Assembly (NCBI RefSeq): GCF_036030735.1
Contig: NZ_CP107928.1
Span: forward strand, 4,464,001 to 4,528,000
Direction of reading: 5' to 3'
DNA from: Streptomyces sp. NBC_00425
Lineage (GTDB): Bacteria > Actinomycetota > Actinomycetes > Streptomycetales > Streptomycetaceae
DNA length: 64,000 nucleotides
Shown here: positions 43,691 through 56,977 of the stretch, piece after piece
How positions within the stretch are numbered: the first letter of the stretch is position 1
How the letters are laid out: every line of letters starts with the position of its first letter
Translations under genes and position numbers: made by a program
Notes under the pieces: generated by a model
Seen by the model: only the letters and a program-made list of their open reading frames with translations
Told to the model about the DNA's origin: nothing
The model's database searches: none

Positions 43691-45112
43691 ATGCCGAAGA
43701 CCGGCGAGCGGCTCACGTGGACGGCCGCAGGACCAGGCGAACGCCTGGAGTACGCGACGCTCGAGGTCCCGCTCGACTACACCGATCCCGACGGCACGCG
43801 GATCACCCTCGCCGTCAGCCGGCTGCCCGCCACGGATCCCGCACGCCGGCGGGGCGTCCTGATCGGGGTGACCGGCGGGCCCGGCGGCGACGGCGGCCTC
43901 GGCACCGGCATGCCGGCCCGGCTGGCCGGCACCCCCCTCGCGGAGGTGTACGACCTGATCGGCTTCGACCCGCGCGGCACCGGCGCCTCCACGCCGCTGC
44001 GCATCGAGGTCACCCCCACCACCGCGCCCTTCGACTCACGGCCGCCGGACTCGGCGTTCGAGGCGATGGCCGCCGACATGCGCGAGCGCGAGCAGGGGTG
44101 CCTGCGGGCCGGCGGCGAGATGCGTCCGCACGTCAACACCCGCAATATCGCCCGCGACATGGACTCCGTCCGGGTCGCACTCGGCGAGGAGAAGCTGAAC
44201 TTCCTCGGCTACGCCTACGGCAGTTACGTCGGCGCCGTCTACGGGACGATGTTCCCCGAGCGCCTGGACCGCAGTGTGCTCGACTCCTGCGTGCACCCCG
44301 GCTGGACCTGGCGTGAGCAGTTCGTGGCCCAGGCCCGGGCGGTCCGCGAGAACGTGGACCGCTGGGCCGGGTGGACCGCGAGGCGCGACAACCACTTCGC
44401 CCTCGGGACGTCGGCATCGCTCGCCGTGGCCGCGGTGGAGGGCGTCGCCGCGCAGCTGGAGGGCCGGCTCGGGGCGTCCGTGCGGACCTCGTTCGACGGC
44501 ATCGTGGGCGGTCTGGCCACCGACCGTTCGGCGTGGGAGCGGCTGGGACTGCTGGTCGGGGCGCTGCGGGACGCGCTCGCCGAGGGCGCCGACGAGCGGA
44601 CGGCGAAGCTGCTGGCCGAGCACGCCACGGGCGGCTGGGGGGCGCGGGCCAGCGAGCAGTGGAAGCAGAGCGTCCTCGAGGCGGTGACGCTGGAGACGGA
44701 GTGGCCGACCGACCTGGAGACCTACTACGCGGACATGCGCACCTGCCGGGAGCGCTACCCCTACGGGCACGGTGTGCTGCGGGCGGCTCCCTGGGTCGGC
44801 GCGTTCCGCACCTTCCGGTCGCCCGAGCCGCCCACCGTGCTCGCCCGGGACGGCTATCCGGCGGGCCTGGTCGTGCAGGCCGACGGCGATCCCATGGACC
44901 ACCGCGAGGGCGGCGAGGCCCTGGCGGAACGCCTCGGCCACCATCTGATCCTGGTGGAGAACTCCGGCGAGCACGAGGTCTACGTGCTGAGCGGCGGCAA
45001 TCCGCGCCTCGAGGCCTATGTGGAGGGGTACTTGGTGGACGGGGTGCTGCCGCCGGCCCGGGTGGGCGTGCCCGGCGTGCACCAGCCGCCGCCGGTTCCC
45101 GAGGACGCCTGA
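43691..45112 (+). CDS. TAP-like alpha/beta-hydrolase lacking the nucleophile serine
   Basis: 473 aa, GGAGG five bases upstream, no signal peptide. Alpha/beta-hydrolase of the tripeptidyl aminopeptidase (SlpD/E) type: VTGGPGGDG oxyanion region, DLIGFDPRGTGAS, DSVRVALGEEKLNFLG and TAP-like C-terminal domain with VVQADGDPMDHREGGEAL and a His in SGEHEVYV. The nucleophile elbow is GYAYGSYVG, with GCC (alanine) where active relatives have serine (GxSxG). It is probably not a normal serine hydrolase. It precedes a bidirectional terminator at the border of the PKS cluster. Confidence 0.85.
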   Translation: MPKTGERLTWTAAGPGERLEYATLEVPLDYTDPDGTRITLAVSRLPATDPARRRGVLIGVTGGPGGDGGLGTGMPARLAGTPLAEVYDLIGFDPRGTGASTPLRIEVTPTTAPFDSRPPDSAFEAMAADMREREQGCLRAGGEMRPHVNTRNIARDMDSVRVALGEEKLNFLGYAYGSYVGAVYGTMFPERLDRSVLDSCVHPGWTWREQFVAQARAVRENVDRWAGWTARRDNHFALGTSASLAVAAVEGVAAQLEGRLGASVRTSFDGIVGGLATDRSAWERLGLLVGALRDALAEGADERTAKLLAEHATGGWGARASEQWKQSVLEAVTLETEWPTDLETYYADMRTCRERYPYGHGVLRAAPWVGAFRTFRSPEPPTVLARDGYPAGLVVQADGDPMDHREGGEALAERLGHHLILVENSGEHEVYVLSGGNPRLEAYVEGYLVDGVLPPARVGVPGVHQPPPVPEDA

Positions 45113-45194
45113 CCCCCGGGGGATGTCCGCATCCCCCGGGGGCGTCCGCATCCCCGGGGGACTCCTGGATCCCCGGGGATGTGCGACACGAAGC

Positions 45195-45230
45195 GAAGGG
45201 GAGGGGCCCGCCGACCGGCCCCTCCCCTTC
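45195..45230. terminator. Bidirectional terminator at the left border of the PKS operon
   Basis: GAAGGGGAGGGGCC / GGCCCCTCCCCTTC, perfect 14-bp stem with an 8-nt loop, between convergent genes ending at 45112 and 45250. Confidence 0.85.
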
Positions 45231-45249
45231 GCCGTAGCGTGCCGTCCCG

Positions 45250-46509
45250 TCAGCGGCGCTTGCCCGCCGGGACGACGTACCGGGCGTAGAGCAGCTCGCG
45301 CATCACGTCGTCGCCGCCCTCCACGATGGCGACGTAGCGCAGGTCGCGCACCAGCTTCCCGATCGGATGGTCGTGGGTGTAGCCGAGCCCGCCGAACATC
45401 TCCGAGCCGGTCGTCGCGACCTCCCAGCCGGCCTGGCCGCAGTACAGCTTGGCGGCCAGCGCCGAGCGCAGAGTGCCCACCCGGTACAGGGCCGCGGCCG
45501 GGTTCTCCGCCGCCAGGAACCGGTCGAACTCGGCCGCCGCCGCCCGGCACTGGTTGCGCATCACGTCGATCGTCATCTCGATCTGGCCGAGCTTGGCGGC
45601 GAACACGGCGTTCTCGCGCAGCGGCGCGCCCTTGATCCGCTTCTGCGCCGCGTACTCCATGGACAGGTCCCGGATTCTGCGGGCGACGCCGATCGCGGTG
45701 GCGGCGATGAGGATGCGGCTGGCGTTGAGCCCGATCTCCAGCAGGCGCAGCCCGTTGCCGCGCAGCCGGCCCGCCGCAGGCACCCGGCAGTCGCGCAGCC
45801 GGACCCGGTAGGTGCCCGAGCCGCGCACGCCGAGCATGTCCCAGCGCTTGACGATCTCCACCCCCGGCGTGGCGCGGGGCACCGCGACGACGGCGTAGTC
45901 GCCGTCGTCGTCGGCGGACCGGGCGAGCACGAGCAGGGTGTCGGCCGGGTCGGAGTTGGTGGAGAAGTACTTCTCCCCGTCGAGGACGAGGTCGTCTCCG
46001 TCGCGGCGGAAGGTGGTGGCCGTGCGGTTGAGCTCGCTGCCCGCGTCCTCCTCGCTGCCGAGGATGCCCAGCCGTCCGCCGTCGCGGACGAGACGCTCCA
46101 GGACGGGTCGGGCCACCTCCTCGTCGCCGTGCAGCTGGAGCATCACCGTGCCGAGCACCGGCAGGAAGGAGCCGAACGCGAAGCCGGCGTCGCCGTAGGC
46201 CAGTTCGGACACGATGTCCACGCTGTCCGCGAGGGACGCGCCGGCGCCCCCGTACGCTGCCGGGATCCACCAGTTGGCCAGCCCGGCGGCGTGCAGCCGG
46301 GCCGACTCGGCGGTGGGCTGCTCGGGCAGGCCGTCGAAGTACTCGCCCTTGGCCAGCAGTTCCGCGCGGACGAACTCCCGGACGCGCTTCAGCACCTCCG
46401 CGGCGTCCGCCGGGCCGCCGACCCGCTCCGCCGTCTCGGTCGCCTCGGTCGTCCCGGTCGTCCCGGTCGTCCCGGTCGTCTCGGTCGTCTCGGTCGTCTC
46501 GGTCGTCAT
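45250..46509 (-). CDS. Acyl-CoA dehydrogenase family protein in the PKS operon
   Basis: 419 aa, 10 bases after the aromatase stop, so co-transcribed with the polyketide genes. FAD-dependent ACAD fold: LGILGSEEDAGSE, GEKYFSTNSDPAD, MLGVRGSGTY, SEMFGGLGYTHDHPIGKLVRD, and a glutamate (E397) in VEGGDD at the position of the catalytic base. It could desaturate an acyl thioester, for example the branched starter; an oxygenase-type role is an alternative. The first 27 residues are a Thr/Glu/Gly simple-sequence extension encoded by a 9-bp repeat. Confidence 0.87.
   Translation of the reverse strand: MTTETTETTETTGTTGTTGTTEATETAERVGGPADAAEVLKRVREFVRAELLAKGEYFDGLPEQPTAESARLHAAGLANWWIPAAYGGAGASLADSVDIVSELAYGDAGFAFGSFLPVLGTVMLQLHGDEEVARPVLERLVRDGGRLGILGSEEDAGSELNRTATTFRRDGDDLVLDGEKYFSTNSDPADTLLVLARSADDDGDYAVVAVPRATPGVEIVKRWDMLGVRGSGTYRVRLRDCRVPAAGRLRGNGLRLLEIGLNASRILIAATAIGVARRIRDLSMEYAAQKRIKGAPLRENAVFAAKLGQIEMTIDVMRNQCRAAAAEFDRFLAAENPAAALYRVGTLRSALAAKLYCGQAGWEVATTGSEMFGGLGYTHDHPIGKLVRDLRYVAIVEGGDDVMRELLYARYVVPAGKRR
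46433..46504. repeat. 9-bp tandem repeat, eight copies, at the 5' end of the ACAD gene
   Basis: Units GTCTCGGTC / GTCCCGGTC / GCCTCGGTC in frame, encoding the Thr-rich N-terminus on the minus strand. In-frame slippage would change the leader length without breaking the gene. Confidence 0.8.
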
Positions 46510-46519
46510 GATGTCCCCC

Positions 46520-47509
46520 TCACCCGGCCTGGACGAAGGCGCGGGCCTTGGCCATGGTGGCGCGGCTGTTCGAGCCGAGTGCGTGCCGCACCGCCTGCCG
46601 GGCGTCCGCCAGCGTCTTGGGCGGGTCGGGAAGCGCGTCGATGCCGGCCGGGTCGAGAAGAACCTGGTGGTGCGAGGTGACCTTCACGGTGCCGTCGGGA
46701 CCCTCCTCGAACCGCCACTCCCCGTTGTGGGCGTGGAGCACCGGCGGCAGGATCGTCTGCTTGTAGGTGATCCGCCGCAGCGGTTCGCAGACCCGTCCGG
46801 ACGCCGTGGTGTGCAGCGAGCCGTCCGGGGAGCGGGTGTCCATCTCCATGAACTGCAGCCCGGCCACCTCCTCGCGGAGTTCGAGCCGCGCCACGTGCGG
46901 AAGCCGCTCCGGCCACCGGGACGCCTCGTAGATGAAGGCGTACGCCTCCTCGATCGAGCCGGCGATGGTCTCGGTGTCGGCGAAGTCGAACAGCAGCTCC
47001 CGCTCGGCGTCCCCGCGTTCGGCCGCCCGCCTGAGGTGCTCCAGCTCCGAGCGGCTGTTGGTGTCGACGGCCCGGGTGATGCGCTCGTGGGCCACCGGGT
47101 CGCCGTCGACGGCCCGGTAGAAGTGGTCCAGCTCCACCGTGCAGCCGCCGTCGGGCCGTTCGGTGATGCGCCAGGTCCCGCCCATCGCCGCGACCGGTTC
47201 GCGCGGCTCGATCTGTTCGAAGTCGATCCGGAGCCCGGCCGGGTCCAGCCGTCGGCGCGACTCCCAGGTGCGCAGTTCGCCGTTGGCGAGGGCCCAGATC
47301 CGGATGCGTTCGTCCGTCTCGTCGCCGCCGGTGCGCTCGGCCCGCACGGTGGGCGGGAAGTACAGCGGCCACAGGCCGACTTCGGCGACGATCCGGTAGA
47401 CCGCCGTCGCCGGGGCCGACACCTCGATGCGGTGGGTCACTTCGGTGGTGGCGTCGGTGGTGCCGTCGACGGTGACTTCGGTGGTGACGGTTTCGGCGTC
47501 GCGTGCCAT
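46520..47509 (-). CDS. Didomain polyketide aromatase/cyclase
   Basis: 329 aa, ATG overlapping the stop of the type I PKS gene. Two START/Bet v1 (SRPBCC) domains, about residues 22-150 (RIEVSAPATAVYRIVAEVGLWPLYFPPTVRA) and 170-320 (SIEEAYAFIYEASRWPERLPHVARL). This is the double aromatase/cyclase form (TcmN/ActVII/Gra-ORF4 relatives) that folds and dehydrates the first ring of a nascent poly-beta-ketone. Such enzymes belong to type II PKS systems, so its coupling to a type I module is notable. Confidence 0.92.
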   Translation of the reverse strand: MARDAETVTTEVTVDGTTDATTEVTHRIEVSAPATAVYRIVAEVGLWPLYFPPTVRAERTGGDETDERIRIWALANGELRTWESRRRLDPAGLRIDFEQIEPREPVAAMGGTWRITERPDGGCTVELDHFYRAVDGDPVAHERITRAVDTNSRSELEHLRRAAERGDAERELLFDFADTETIAGSIEEAYAFIYEASRWPERLPHVARLELREEVAGLQFMEMDTRSPDGSLHTTASGRVCEPLRRITYKQTILPPVLHAHNGEWRFEEGPDGTVKVTSHHQVLLDPAGIDALPDPPKTLADARQAVRHALGSNSRATMAKARAFVQAG

Positions 47510-50500
47510 CACGCGCCCTCCAGTCCTGAGATGAAGTTGACAAGTTCCCGCGGCGTCGGGTGGTCCAGTACGGCGCCGGCGGGGAGCCGGAGCCCGGTCG
47601 CGGCGGTGAGCCGGTTGCGCAGGTCGACACTGAGCAGGGAGTCGAAGCCGAGTTCCTTGAAGGAGTCCTCGGCGCCGATGGCGGACGGTTCGAGGTAGCC
47701 CAGCACCTCGGCGGTGTGCGTCCGCACCAGCTGCATGAGGTCGCCGCCGGCCGAGGGCGCCGCCGCGGCGGCCGCGGGGACGGGCGCCGTGGACGGCGTC
47801 GTGACCGGAGCCGCAGCGGTGGAGGGCGCCGTGGCCCGCGCCGGCACGACGGCGGGCACGGCTGCGGGCGCGAGCGTGGGTACGGGTGTGGGTACGGGTG
47901 TGGGTACGGGCGCCGGTGCGGCGGGAGCCGAAGGCGAGTCGTTCCGGGGAAGGTCCGGCAGCCCCTCGAGCAGTCGGGCCGCACGGCTCCCGGGCCGCAG
48001 CTGCTCCGGGGCGAGCCGCAGCGGCACCCGGACCGGAGCGTGCGAGGCCAGGTTCTCGAAGAGGAGCCGCATCCCGTCCGCGCTGTCCAGCGGGGCGATC
48101 CCGATGCGGGCCAGCGCGGCGGTGTCGGCCTCGGTCAGATGACCGGTCATCCCGGTGGGCTGCCGCCACAGGCCCCAGGCCAGCGACGTCGCCTCCAGCC
48201 CGCGCGCCCGGCGGTACTGCGCGAGGGCGTCGAGATAGGAGTTGGCCGCCGCGTAGTTCGCCTGGCCGGGGTTGCCGAACACCCCCGCCACCGACGAGAA
48301 CAGCACGAACGCCGACAGGTCCAGGTCTTCGGTGAGCCGGTGCAGATGCCAGGCCCCGGCGACCTTGGGCCGCAGCACCGCACGGAGCTGGACCGGGGTG
48401 AGCCCGGTGAGCAGTCCGTCGCGCAGCACGCCGGCGGTGTGGAAGACGCTGCCGGGCCGGTACTCGGCGACGACCTTCGCGACGGCGTCGGCGTCGGCGA
48501 CGTCGCAGGCCACGACGGACACCTCGGCGCCGGACGCGGTCAGTTCCGCGCTCAGCTCCGCCGCGCCCCCGGCGGCCGGGCCGCTGCGGCTCACCAGCAC
48601 CAGCTGCCGGGCGCCCCGCTCGGCGACCAGGTGCCGGGCCAGTTCGGCCCCGAGACCGCCGGTGCCGCCGGTGATCAGCGTCGGGCGCCGCGGGTCGTAG
48701 GAGCGCGGGGTGGTCAGCACGAGCTTGCCCTGGTGGCGGGCCCGGCTCAGCATCCGCAGCGGAACCCGGCCGTCCCGCACGTCCCAGGTGCGCACCGGCA
48801 GGTGGCGCAGGGCGCCCGCCTCGAACAGGGCGACGAGTTCGTCCAGGACCTCGCTGATCCGGTCCGGCTCGACGCCCAGGATGTTGTACGCCCGGTACGT
48901 GATCCCGGGGTGCGCGGCCTCGGTGGCGGCCACGTCCCGCAGGTCGGTCTTGCCCATCTCCGCGAACCGGCCGCCCGGCGCCAGCAGGCCGAGGGAGAGG
49001 TCGAGGGCCTTGCCGGACAGCGAGTTCAGCACGACGTCCACGCCCCGGCCGCCGGTGACGGACCGGAAGGCGTCGGCGAATTCGAGCGTGCGGGAGGAGG
49101 CGATGTGGTCGTCGGGGACGCCCCAGGCGCGCAGCGTCGGCTGCTTGTCGGCGCGGGCGGTGGCGAACACGTCGGCGCCCAGGTGCCGGGCGAGCTGGAT
49201 GGCCGCGAGGCCGACGCCGCCGGTCGCGGTGTGGATCAGCACCCGGTCGCCCGGCCGGGTGCCGGCCACGTCGACGAGGCACTGGTAGGCGGTGATGAAC
49301 ACGATGGGCACGCCGGCCGCCTGGGCGAAGCTCCAGCCGTCCGGGAGCGGCTTGACCATGCGTTCGTCGGCGACGGCCAGCGGGCCCAGCGAGCGTTCGA
49401 ACATGCCGAACACCCGGTCTCCGGCCGCGAAGCGGGTCACCTCGGCGCCGACCTCGGTGATCACGCCCGCGCCTTCGCTGCCCATGGTCTTCTCGGTGGC
49501 GACGAGGCCGAGACCGACCGTGACGTCACGGAAGTTGAGCCCGGCCGCGCGCACCTCGACGCGCACCTGACGAGGACCCAACTCGGCTTCCGCCTCCGGG
49601 TGTTCGACGAGCGCGAGATCGTCGAGGGTGCCCTTGACGGTGACGTCGAGCCGCCAGGCGCGGCCTGTGGCCGGGGGCCGCAGGCCGCTCTCGCGGGCCG
49701 GCCGCAGCCGCGGCCGGTACAGCCGCCCCGCCCTCAGGGCCACCTCGGGCTCGCCGCAGACGAGGGCCTGCGGCAGGGCCGCCAGGGACGCCGGGTCGTC
49801 GTCGACGTCGATCAGCACGAAGGTGTCCGGGTGCTCGGTCTGCGCCGAGCGCACCAGTCCGGTGACGGCCGAGGCGGCCAGGTCGCGGACGGGTTCGCGG
49901 TCGGTGACGGCGAGCGCGCCCCGGGTGACCACGGCGAGCCGCGAGGCCGAGAACTGCGAGCCGGCGCGCCAGCTCTGCACCAGGTCGGCGGCGGCCAGGG
50001 TCAGCCGCTCGGCCTGCGCCGGGTCGCCGTCCGTGCCGGGGGCGGAGCCGAGCGGGGCCACGACGACCGCGGGCGCCGGGAGCGTCACCGACTCCAGGTC
50101 GGGGAAGTCCGGCCGGTTCCACAGGCCGTCCGCGCCGACCGTCACCCACGTGTCGGAGCCGGACGCGTCCGTGCCGCGCAGTCGCTCCCACGCCGGTTCG
50201 AGGCTGACGCCCCGGTCCTCGGCGGGCAGCGGCCGCAGCGCCAGGGAGCGCACCGAACCGACGAGCCGGTCCTGGCCGTCGAAGAAGGTCAGCGACAGGT
50301 CGTCGCCGTCCGGCCGGGCGTGCACGCGCAGGGTCCGGGCGTCGGTGGGCGTCAGGTCGGCGTCGCGCCAGGCGAACGGCACCAGCAGTCCCGCGTCCGC
50401 CCGGAGCACGGCCGGGTGCAGGGCCGCGTCGAGCAGCGCCGGGTGGGCGGTGGCGAAGTCGCCCGGCTCCAGGTCGGGCAGGGCCACCTCGGCGAGGATC

Positions 50501-53500
50501 TCCGCGCCGCGCGTCCACAGGGCGCGCAGTCCGGCGAACGCCGGGCCGTAGTGGTAGCCGCGTTCGGCGAGCACCCGGTAGGCGTCGGCGACGTCGACCG
50601 GGGTGGCGCCCTCGGTGGACCAGCGGGCGGACTCGGCCGGGGCCTGCTCGCGGCCGGCGAGCGCGCCGGAGGCGTGCCGCACCCAGCCGCCGTCGGCCTG
50701 CCGGGCGTGCACGGTCAGGGCCCGGCGTCCGGCGGCGTCCTCGGGGTCGAGGACGATCCGCAGGTCCGCGGCCCCCTGTTCGGGCAGCGGGAGCGGCACG
50801 CTGAGGGTGAGGTCGGCCACGACGGGCCGGCCGATCCGTTCGCCGACCTCGCCGAGCAGCGACAGGAACACGGTCGCCGGCACCAGCGCGGCGCCCCGGA
50901 CCACATGGTCGGCCAGCCATGGGTGGCGCTCGCGGTCGACGGTCGCGGTGACGACGGTCTGCCCGGAGGGCAGCTCGGTCGGCGCCCCGGTGAACGCGCC
51001 GCCGTCGCCGCCGGCTGCGGCCGTCGGAGCCGTCGCCCAGAAGCGGGTGCGGTCGAACCGGTAGGACGGCAGGTCGATCCGACGGCCGGCCGGCTGCAGC
51101 GGGGCGAGGTCCACCGGCCCCACGGAGTCGGGGAGCGCCGCGGCCGACGCCAGGAACTGGCCCGCGCCGCCGCTGTCCCGGCGCAGGGTGCCGAGCACGG
51201 CGCCCGTCACCCCGGCCGCGTCCAGGACCTCCTGGGCGCCGAAGGTCAGCACGGGGTGCGGGCTGCACTCGACGAAGGTGCGGTGCCGTCGCTCCACCAG
51301 TCCCCGCAGCACCGGCTCGAACCGCACGGTGTTGCTCAGGTTGTCGTACCAGTACGCCGCGTCCATGTCCGCGGTGTCGATGACCGCGCCGGTCAGCGTC
51401 GAGTGGAGCCTGACGTCGGAGGAGCGCGGCGAGATCCCGGCGAGGTCGGTGAGGAGGCGTTCCTCCAGCGCCTCCATCGCCTCGGTGTGCGACGCGTAGT
51501 CGACCTCGATGCGCCGGGCGTCGACGCCCTGCCGTTCGCAGCGGGCCAGCAGGTCGGTGAGGCCGGCGACGTCCCCGGCGACCACGGTCGACGTCGCGGA
51601 GTTGACCGCCGCGACGCTCACCCCGTCCACGCTGTTGAGGAGCCGCTCGGTCTCCTCGGCGCCGAGCAGGACGGACGCCATCCCGCCGGGGGGCGCGAGC
51701 TGCGCCAGGGCCTGGCTGCGCAGGGCCACCACCCGGCAGGCGTCGGCGAGGCTGAGCGCACCGGCCACGTGGGCCGCGGCGATCTCGCCCTGGGAGTGGC
51801 CGACGACCGCGGCGGGCCGCACGCCGACCGACTTCCACAGCGCGGCCAGCGACACCATCACGGAGAACAGCGCGGGCTGGACGACGTCGACCCGTTCCAG
51901 TCCCTCGCCGCGCAGCGCGTCGGTCAGCCGCCAGCCGCACAGCGGGGCCAGTTCCTCCGCGCAGGCCTCCATGCTCGCGCGGAAGACGGACGACTCCTCC
52001 ATCAGCGCGAGACCCATCCCGCGCCACTGGGACCCCTGCCCGGGGAAGACGAACACCGGTCCGGCCAGGTCGCGGTAGGACTCGGTGCGCAGCACGGTCG
52101 GCGACCGGTAGCGCCCCGGCACGGCCGGCAGCGGGGCGTCGGAGGCCAGCGACTCCAGTCCGGCCAGCAGGTCCGCGCGGCTGTCGGCGATCACGACGCC
52201 GCGCTGCCGGAATCCGCTGCGGCCGCGCAGCGTGTGCGCGACGTCCTCGGGCGCGTCCTGCGGGGTGCGGCCGACGTGGTCGGCGAGCGCCCTGGCCTGG
52301 GCGCGCAGCGAGTCGGCGTGCGGGGCGGAGACCGACCACAGCAGCGGCGCCGTCGCGTCGGCGGCGGGTTCCCGCACGGGCTCGGGCTCGGCCTCCTCGA
52401 TCACCAGGTGGGCGTTCGTCCCGCTGATCCCGAACGAGGACACGCCGGCCCGCCGGGGCCCGTCGCCCCGCTCCCACGGGCGGGCCCGGGTCAACAGGGC
52501 GAGACCGCTGTGCTCCCAGTCGATGTGGTGGGTGGGCCGGGAGACGTTCGGCGTGGCGGGCAGGACGCCTGCGCGCAGCGCCTCGATCATCTTGATCATC
52601 CCGCCGACGCCCGCCGCGGCCTGGGCGTGCCCCAGGTTCGCCTTCAACGAGCCGATCCAGAGCGGGCGTTGCGCGTCGCGGCCCTGGCCGTAGACGGCGG
52701 ACAGCGCTCGCGCCTCGATGGGGTCGCCGAGTTCGGTGCCGGTGCCGTGCGCCTCGACCGCGTCGACGTCGTGCGGGCCCAGTCCGGCCTGGCTCAGGGC
52801 CTGCCGGATGACGTCCTCCTGGGCCGCCCGGTTCGGCGCGGTGAGACCGTTGCTCGCGCCGTCGGAGTTGGTGGCGGTGCCGCGGACCACGGCGAGGACG
52901 CGGTGGCCGCGCGCGCGGGCGTCGGAGAGCCGCTCCAGCAGCAGCAGTCCGGCGCCCTCCGCCCAGGCGGTGCCGTCGGCGTCGTCGGAGAAGGGGCGGC
53001 AGCGTCCGTCGGGCGAGAGTCCGCCCTGCCGGGTGAAGTCGACGAACATGCCGGGCGTCGACATCACCGCGACGCCGCCGGCCAGTGCCAGGTCGCACTC
53101 GCCGTCACGCAGCGACCGCACGGCCAGGTGCACGGCGACCAGCGAGGACGAGCACGCGGTGTCCACCGTGAGGGCGGGGCCGCGCAGCCCGAAGTAGTAG
53201 GCGATGCGTCCGGAGGCGACGCTGGTCGAACTGCCGGTGATGCGGTAGCCGCCGGCGCCCTGGTTGTCCTCGTACAGGCGCGGCCCGTACTCCTGGGCCA
53301 TCGCCCCGACGAACACGCCGGTCCTGCTGCCCGTGAGGGCGTCCCGGTTCAGGCCCGCGCGCTCGAAGGTCTCCCAGGCCGTCTCGAGAAGGACCCGCTG
53401 CTGGGGGTCCATGCCCTCCGCCTCGCGGGGCGAGATGCCGAAGAACTTGGCGTCGAAGCGGTCGGCGTCGTCGAGGAAGCCGCCGCGGGTGGTGGTGGAG

Positions 53501-53684
53501 CGGCCGTCGGCGAGATCCGCCGCACGCCAGCCGCGGTCGGTGGGGAAGGAGGAGGTGGCGTCGCGGCCGTCCGCGACCAGCTGCCACAGGTCGGCGGGCG
53601 TGCGCACACCGCCCGGGTAGCGGCAGCCCATGGCCACGACGGCGACGGCTTCCTGGTCACCGTCCAGTGGTCCGGTCTGGGGAG

Positions 53685-53688
<4 letters not shown>
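47509..53688 (-). CDS. Type I PKS module KS-AT-DH-ER-KR-ACP, methylmalonyl-type AT
   Basis: 2059 aa, one complete fully reducing module. [10 protein letters not shown] (C179), H314, H354. AT (545-840): GHSQGE (S632) and YASH (731-734), the pattern of methylmalonyl-CoA-specific domains. DH: H928 in [10 protein letters not shown] and D1087. ER (1355-1660): [12 protein letters not shown] (1668-1905): [14 protein letters not shown]1812 in NYAAAN, with LRD in place of LDD, suggesting B-type. A Pro/Ala/Thr linker precedes the ACP: GFDSLLS (S2017). No thioesterase or docking helix is obvious. The start overlaps the KSQ gene stop (ATGA). Predicted act: condense methylmalonyl with the acetyl starter and reduce it to 2-methylbutyryl-ACP. 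Confidence 0.95.
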
Positions 53689-55779
<2,091 letters not shown>

Positions 55780-55799
<20 letters not shown>

Positions 55800-56790
55800 G
55801 GCGGTCTCCGGCGGCGACGAGGGTGAGCCGGCGGCGTACCTCGTCCACGGCCTCGCGGTCGTCGCGGCCGCCGCCCGGCACCAGCGCCTGGACGGAGCTG
55901 TGCCTGGCGATCACCCGGGGCTGGCGGCGGGCCAGCCGGCTGAGGCCGTCGCCCGGGCCGGCCTCCAGCAGCAGGCAGTCGTGCGCGGCGAGCAGGGCGG
56001 TGAGCGCCGGTGCGAAGTACACCGTCCGGGCCGCCTGCCAGGCCCAGAAGTCGGGGTCCAGCGCCTGCTGGTCGGCGAGCCGGCCCGGTGTGTAGGCGGA
56101 GTAGAAGGGGAAGGCCGGCCGACGCAGCGGCACCGCGCGGAACCCGGGCAGGGTCGCGCGGACGGCGTCGTCGACCGCGGGGCTGTGGAAGGCCTGCCTG
56201 GCCTGCACCGGGCGGCAGATGACACCCCGTCCGTCCAGCTCGCGGGCGGCCCGGGCCAGCGGCTCGCGCTCCCCGGCGAGGAGGAGCTGGCGGGCGGCGT
56301 TCACCGCGGCCAGGTGCACGTCCTCGCCGAGCAGGTCGGCGACGTCGTCGGGGGAGGCCGCGACGGCGAGCATGCCGCCGGGCGGGGTGTCGGCGAAGTG
56401 CACGACCCGGTCGCGCATCAGGCGGATGCCGTCCTCGAAGCCGAGGATCCCGGCCAGGGTCGCCGCGGCGACCTCGCCGACGCTGTGCCCGATGATCGCC
56501 GCGGGGCGCACGCCCCAGCCGAGCACCATCCGCCCGAGGGCGTGGTTCACCGCGTAGAGCAGCGGTTGGGCGACCGTCACGTCGTCGTAGTCCGCCGACG
56601 GCGCCTCGGCGAGCCATTCGCGGCGCAGCCGCGGGCCGTCCGCTGCCAGGAGCCGGAACGCCTCGTCCATCCAGTAGGTGAACGTCGAGTCGTGCCCGTA
56701 CAGGCCCGCGGCCATCCGCGGGTACTGCGCACCCTGACCGGGGAACACGAGTGCGACCGGTGGATTCGGCTGTTGCGCTGTGAGGGGCAT
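55780..56790 (-). CDS. Discrete acyltransferase for the loading protein (malonyl-type)
   Basis: About 336 aa from the ATG at 56790 (AAGGAAGG upstream). Free-standing AT: VFPGQGAQYPRMA, GHSVGE (S103), and QAFHSP (199-204), close to the HAFH motif of malonyl-CoA-specific domains. It is the first gene of the operon and overlaps the KSQ-ACP gene by 20 bases, so it almost certainly supplies the AT activity missing there. A FabD-like or editing acyltransferase role is the main alternative. Confidence 0.9.
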
Positions 56791-56977
56791 CCGGTACCTT
56801 CCTTTCCTGCCTTTCCCGCTGCCGCAATATGGGCCCGGGGATTCGACGTTCGCCTGAGCCTCGATCGAGAGCCGCGGACGGAATACGGCTCCGGCCGGCA
56901 TTGAGCCGCCCCCGAGCAGTGCCGTGCAGACTCGACGGCCGAATGCCGAATGCCGTCGGGCGGAGGGAATGGTTGTC

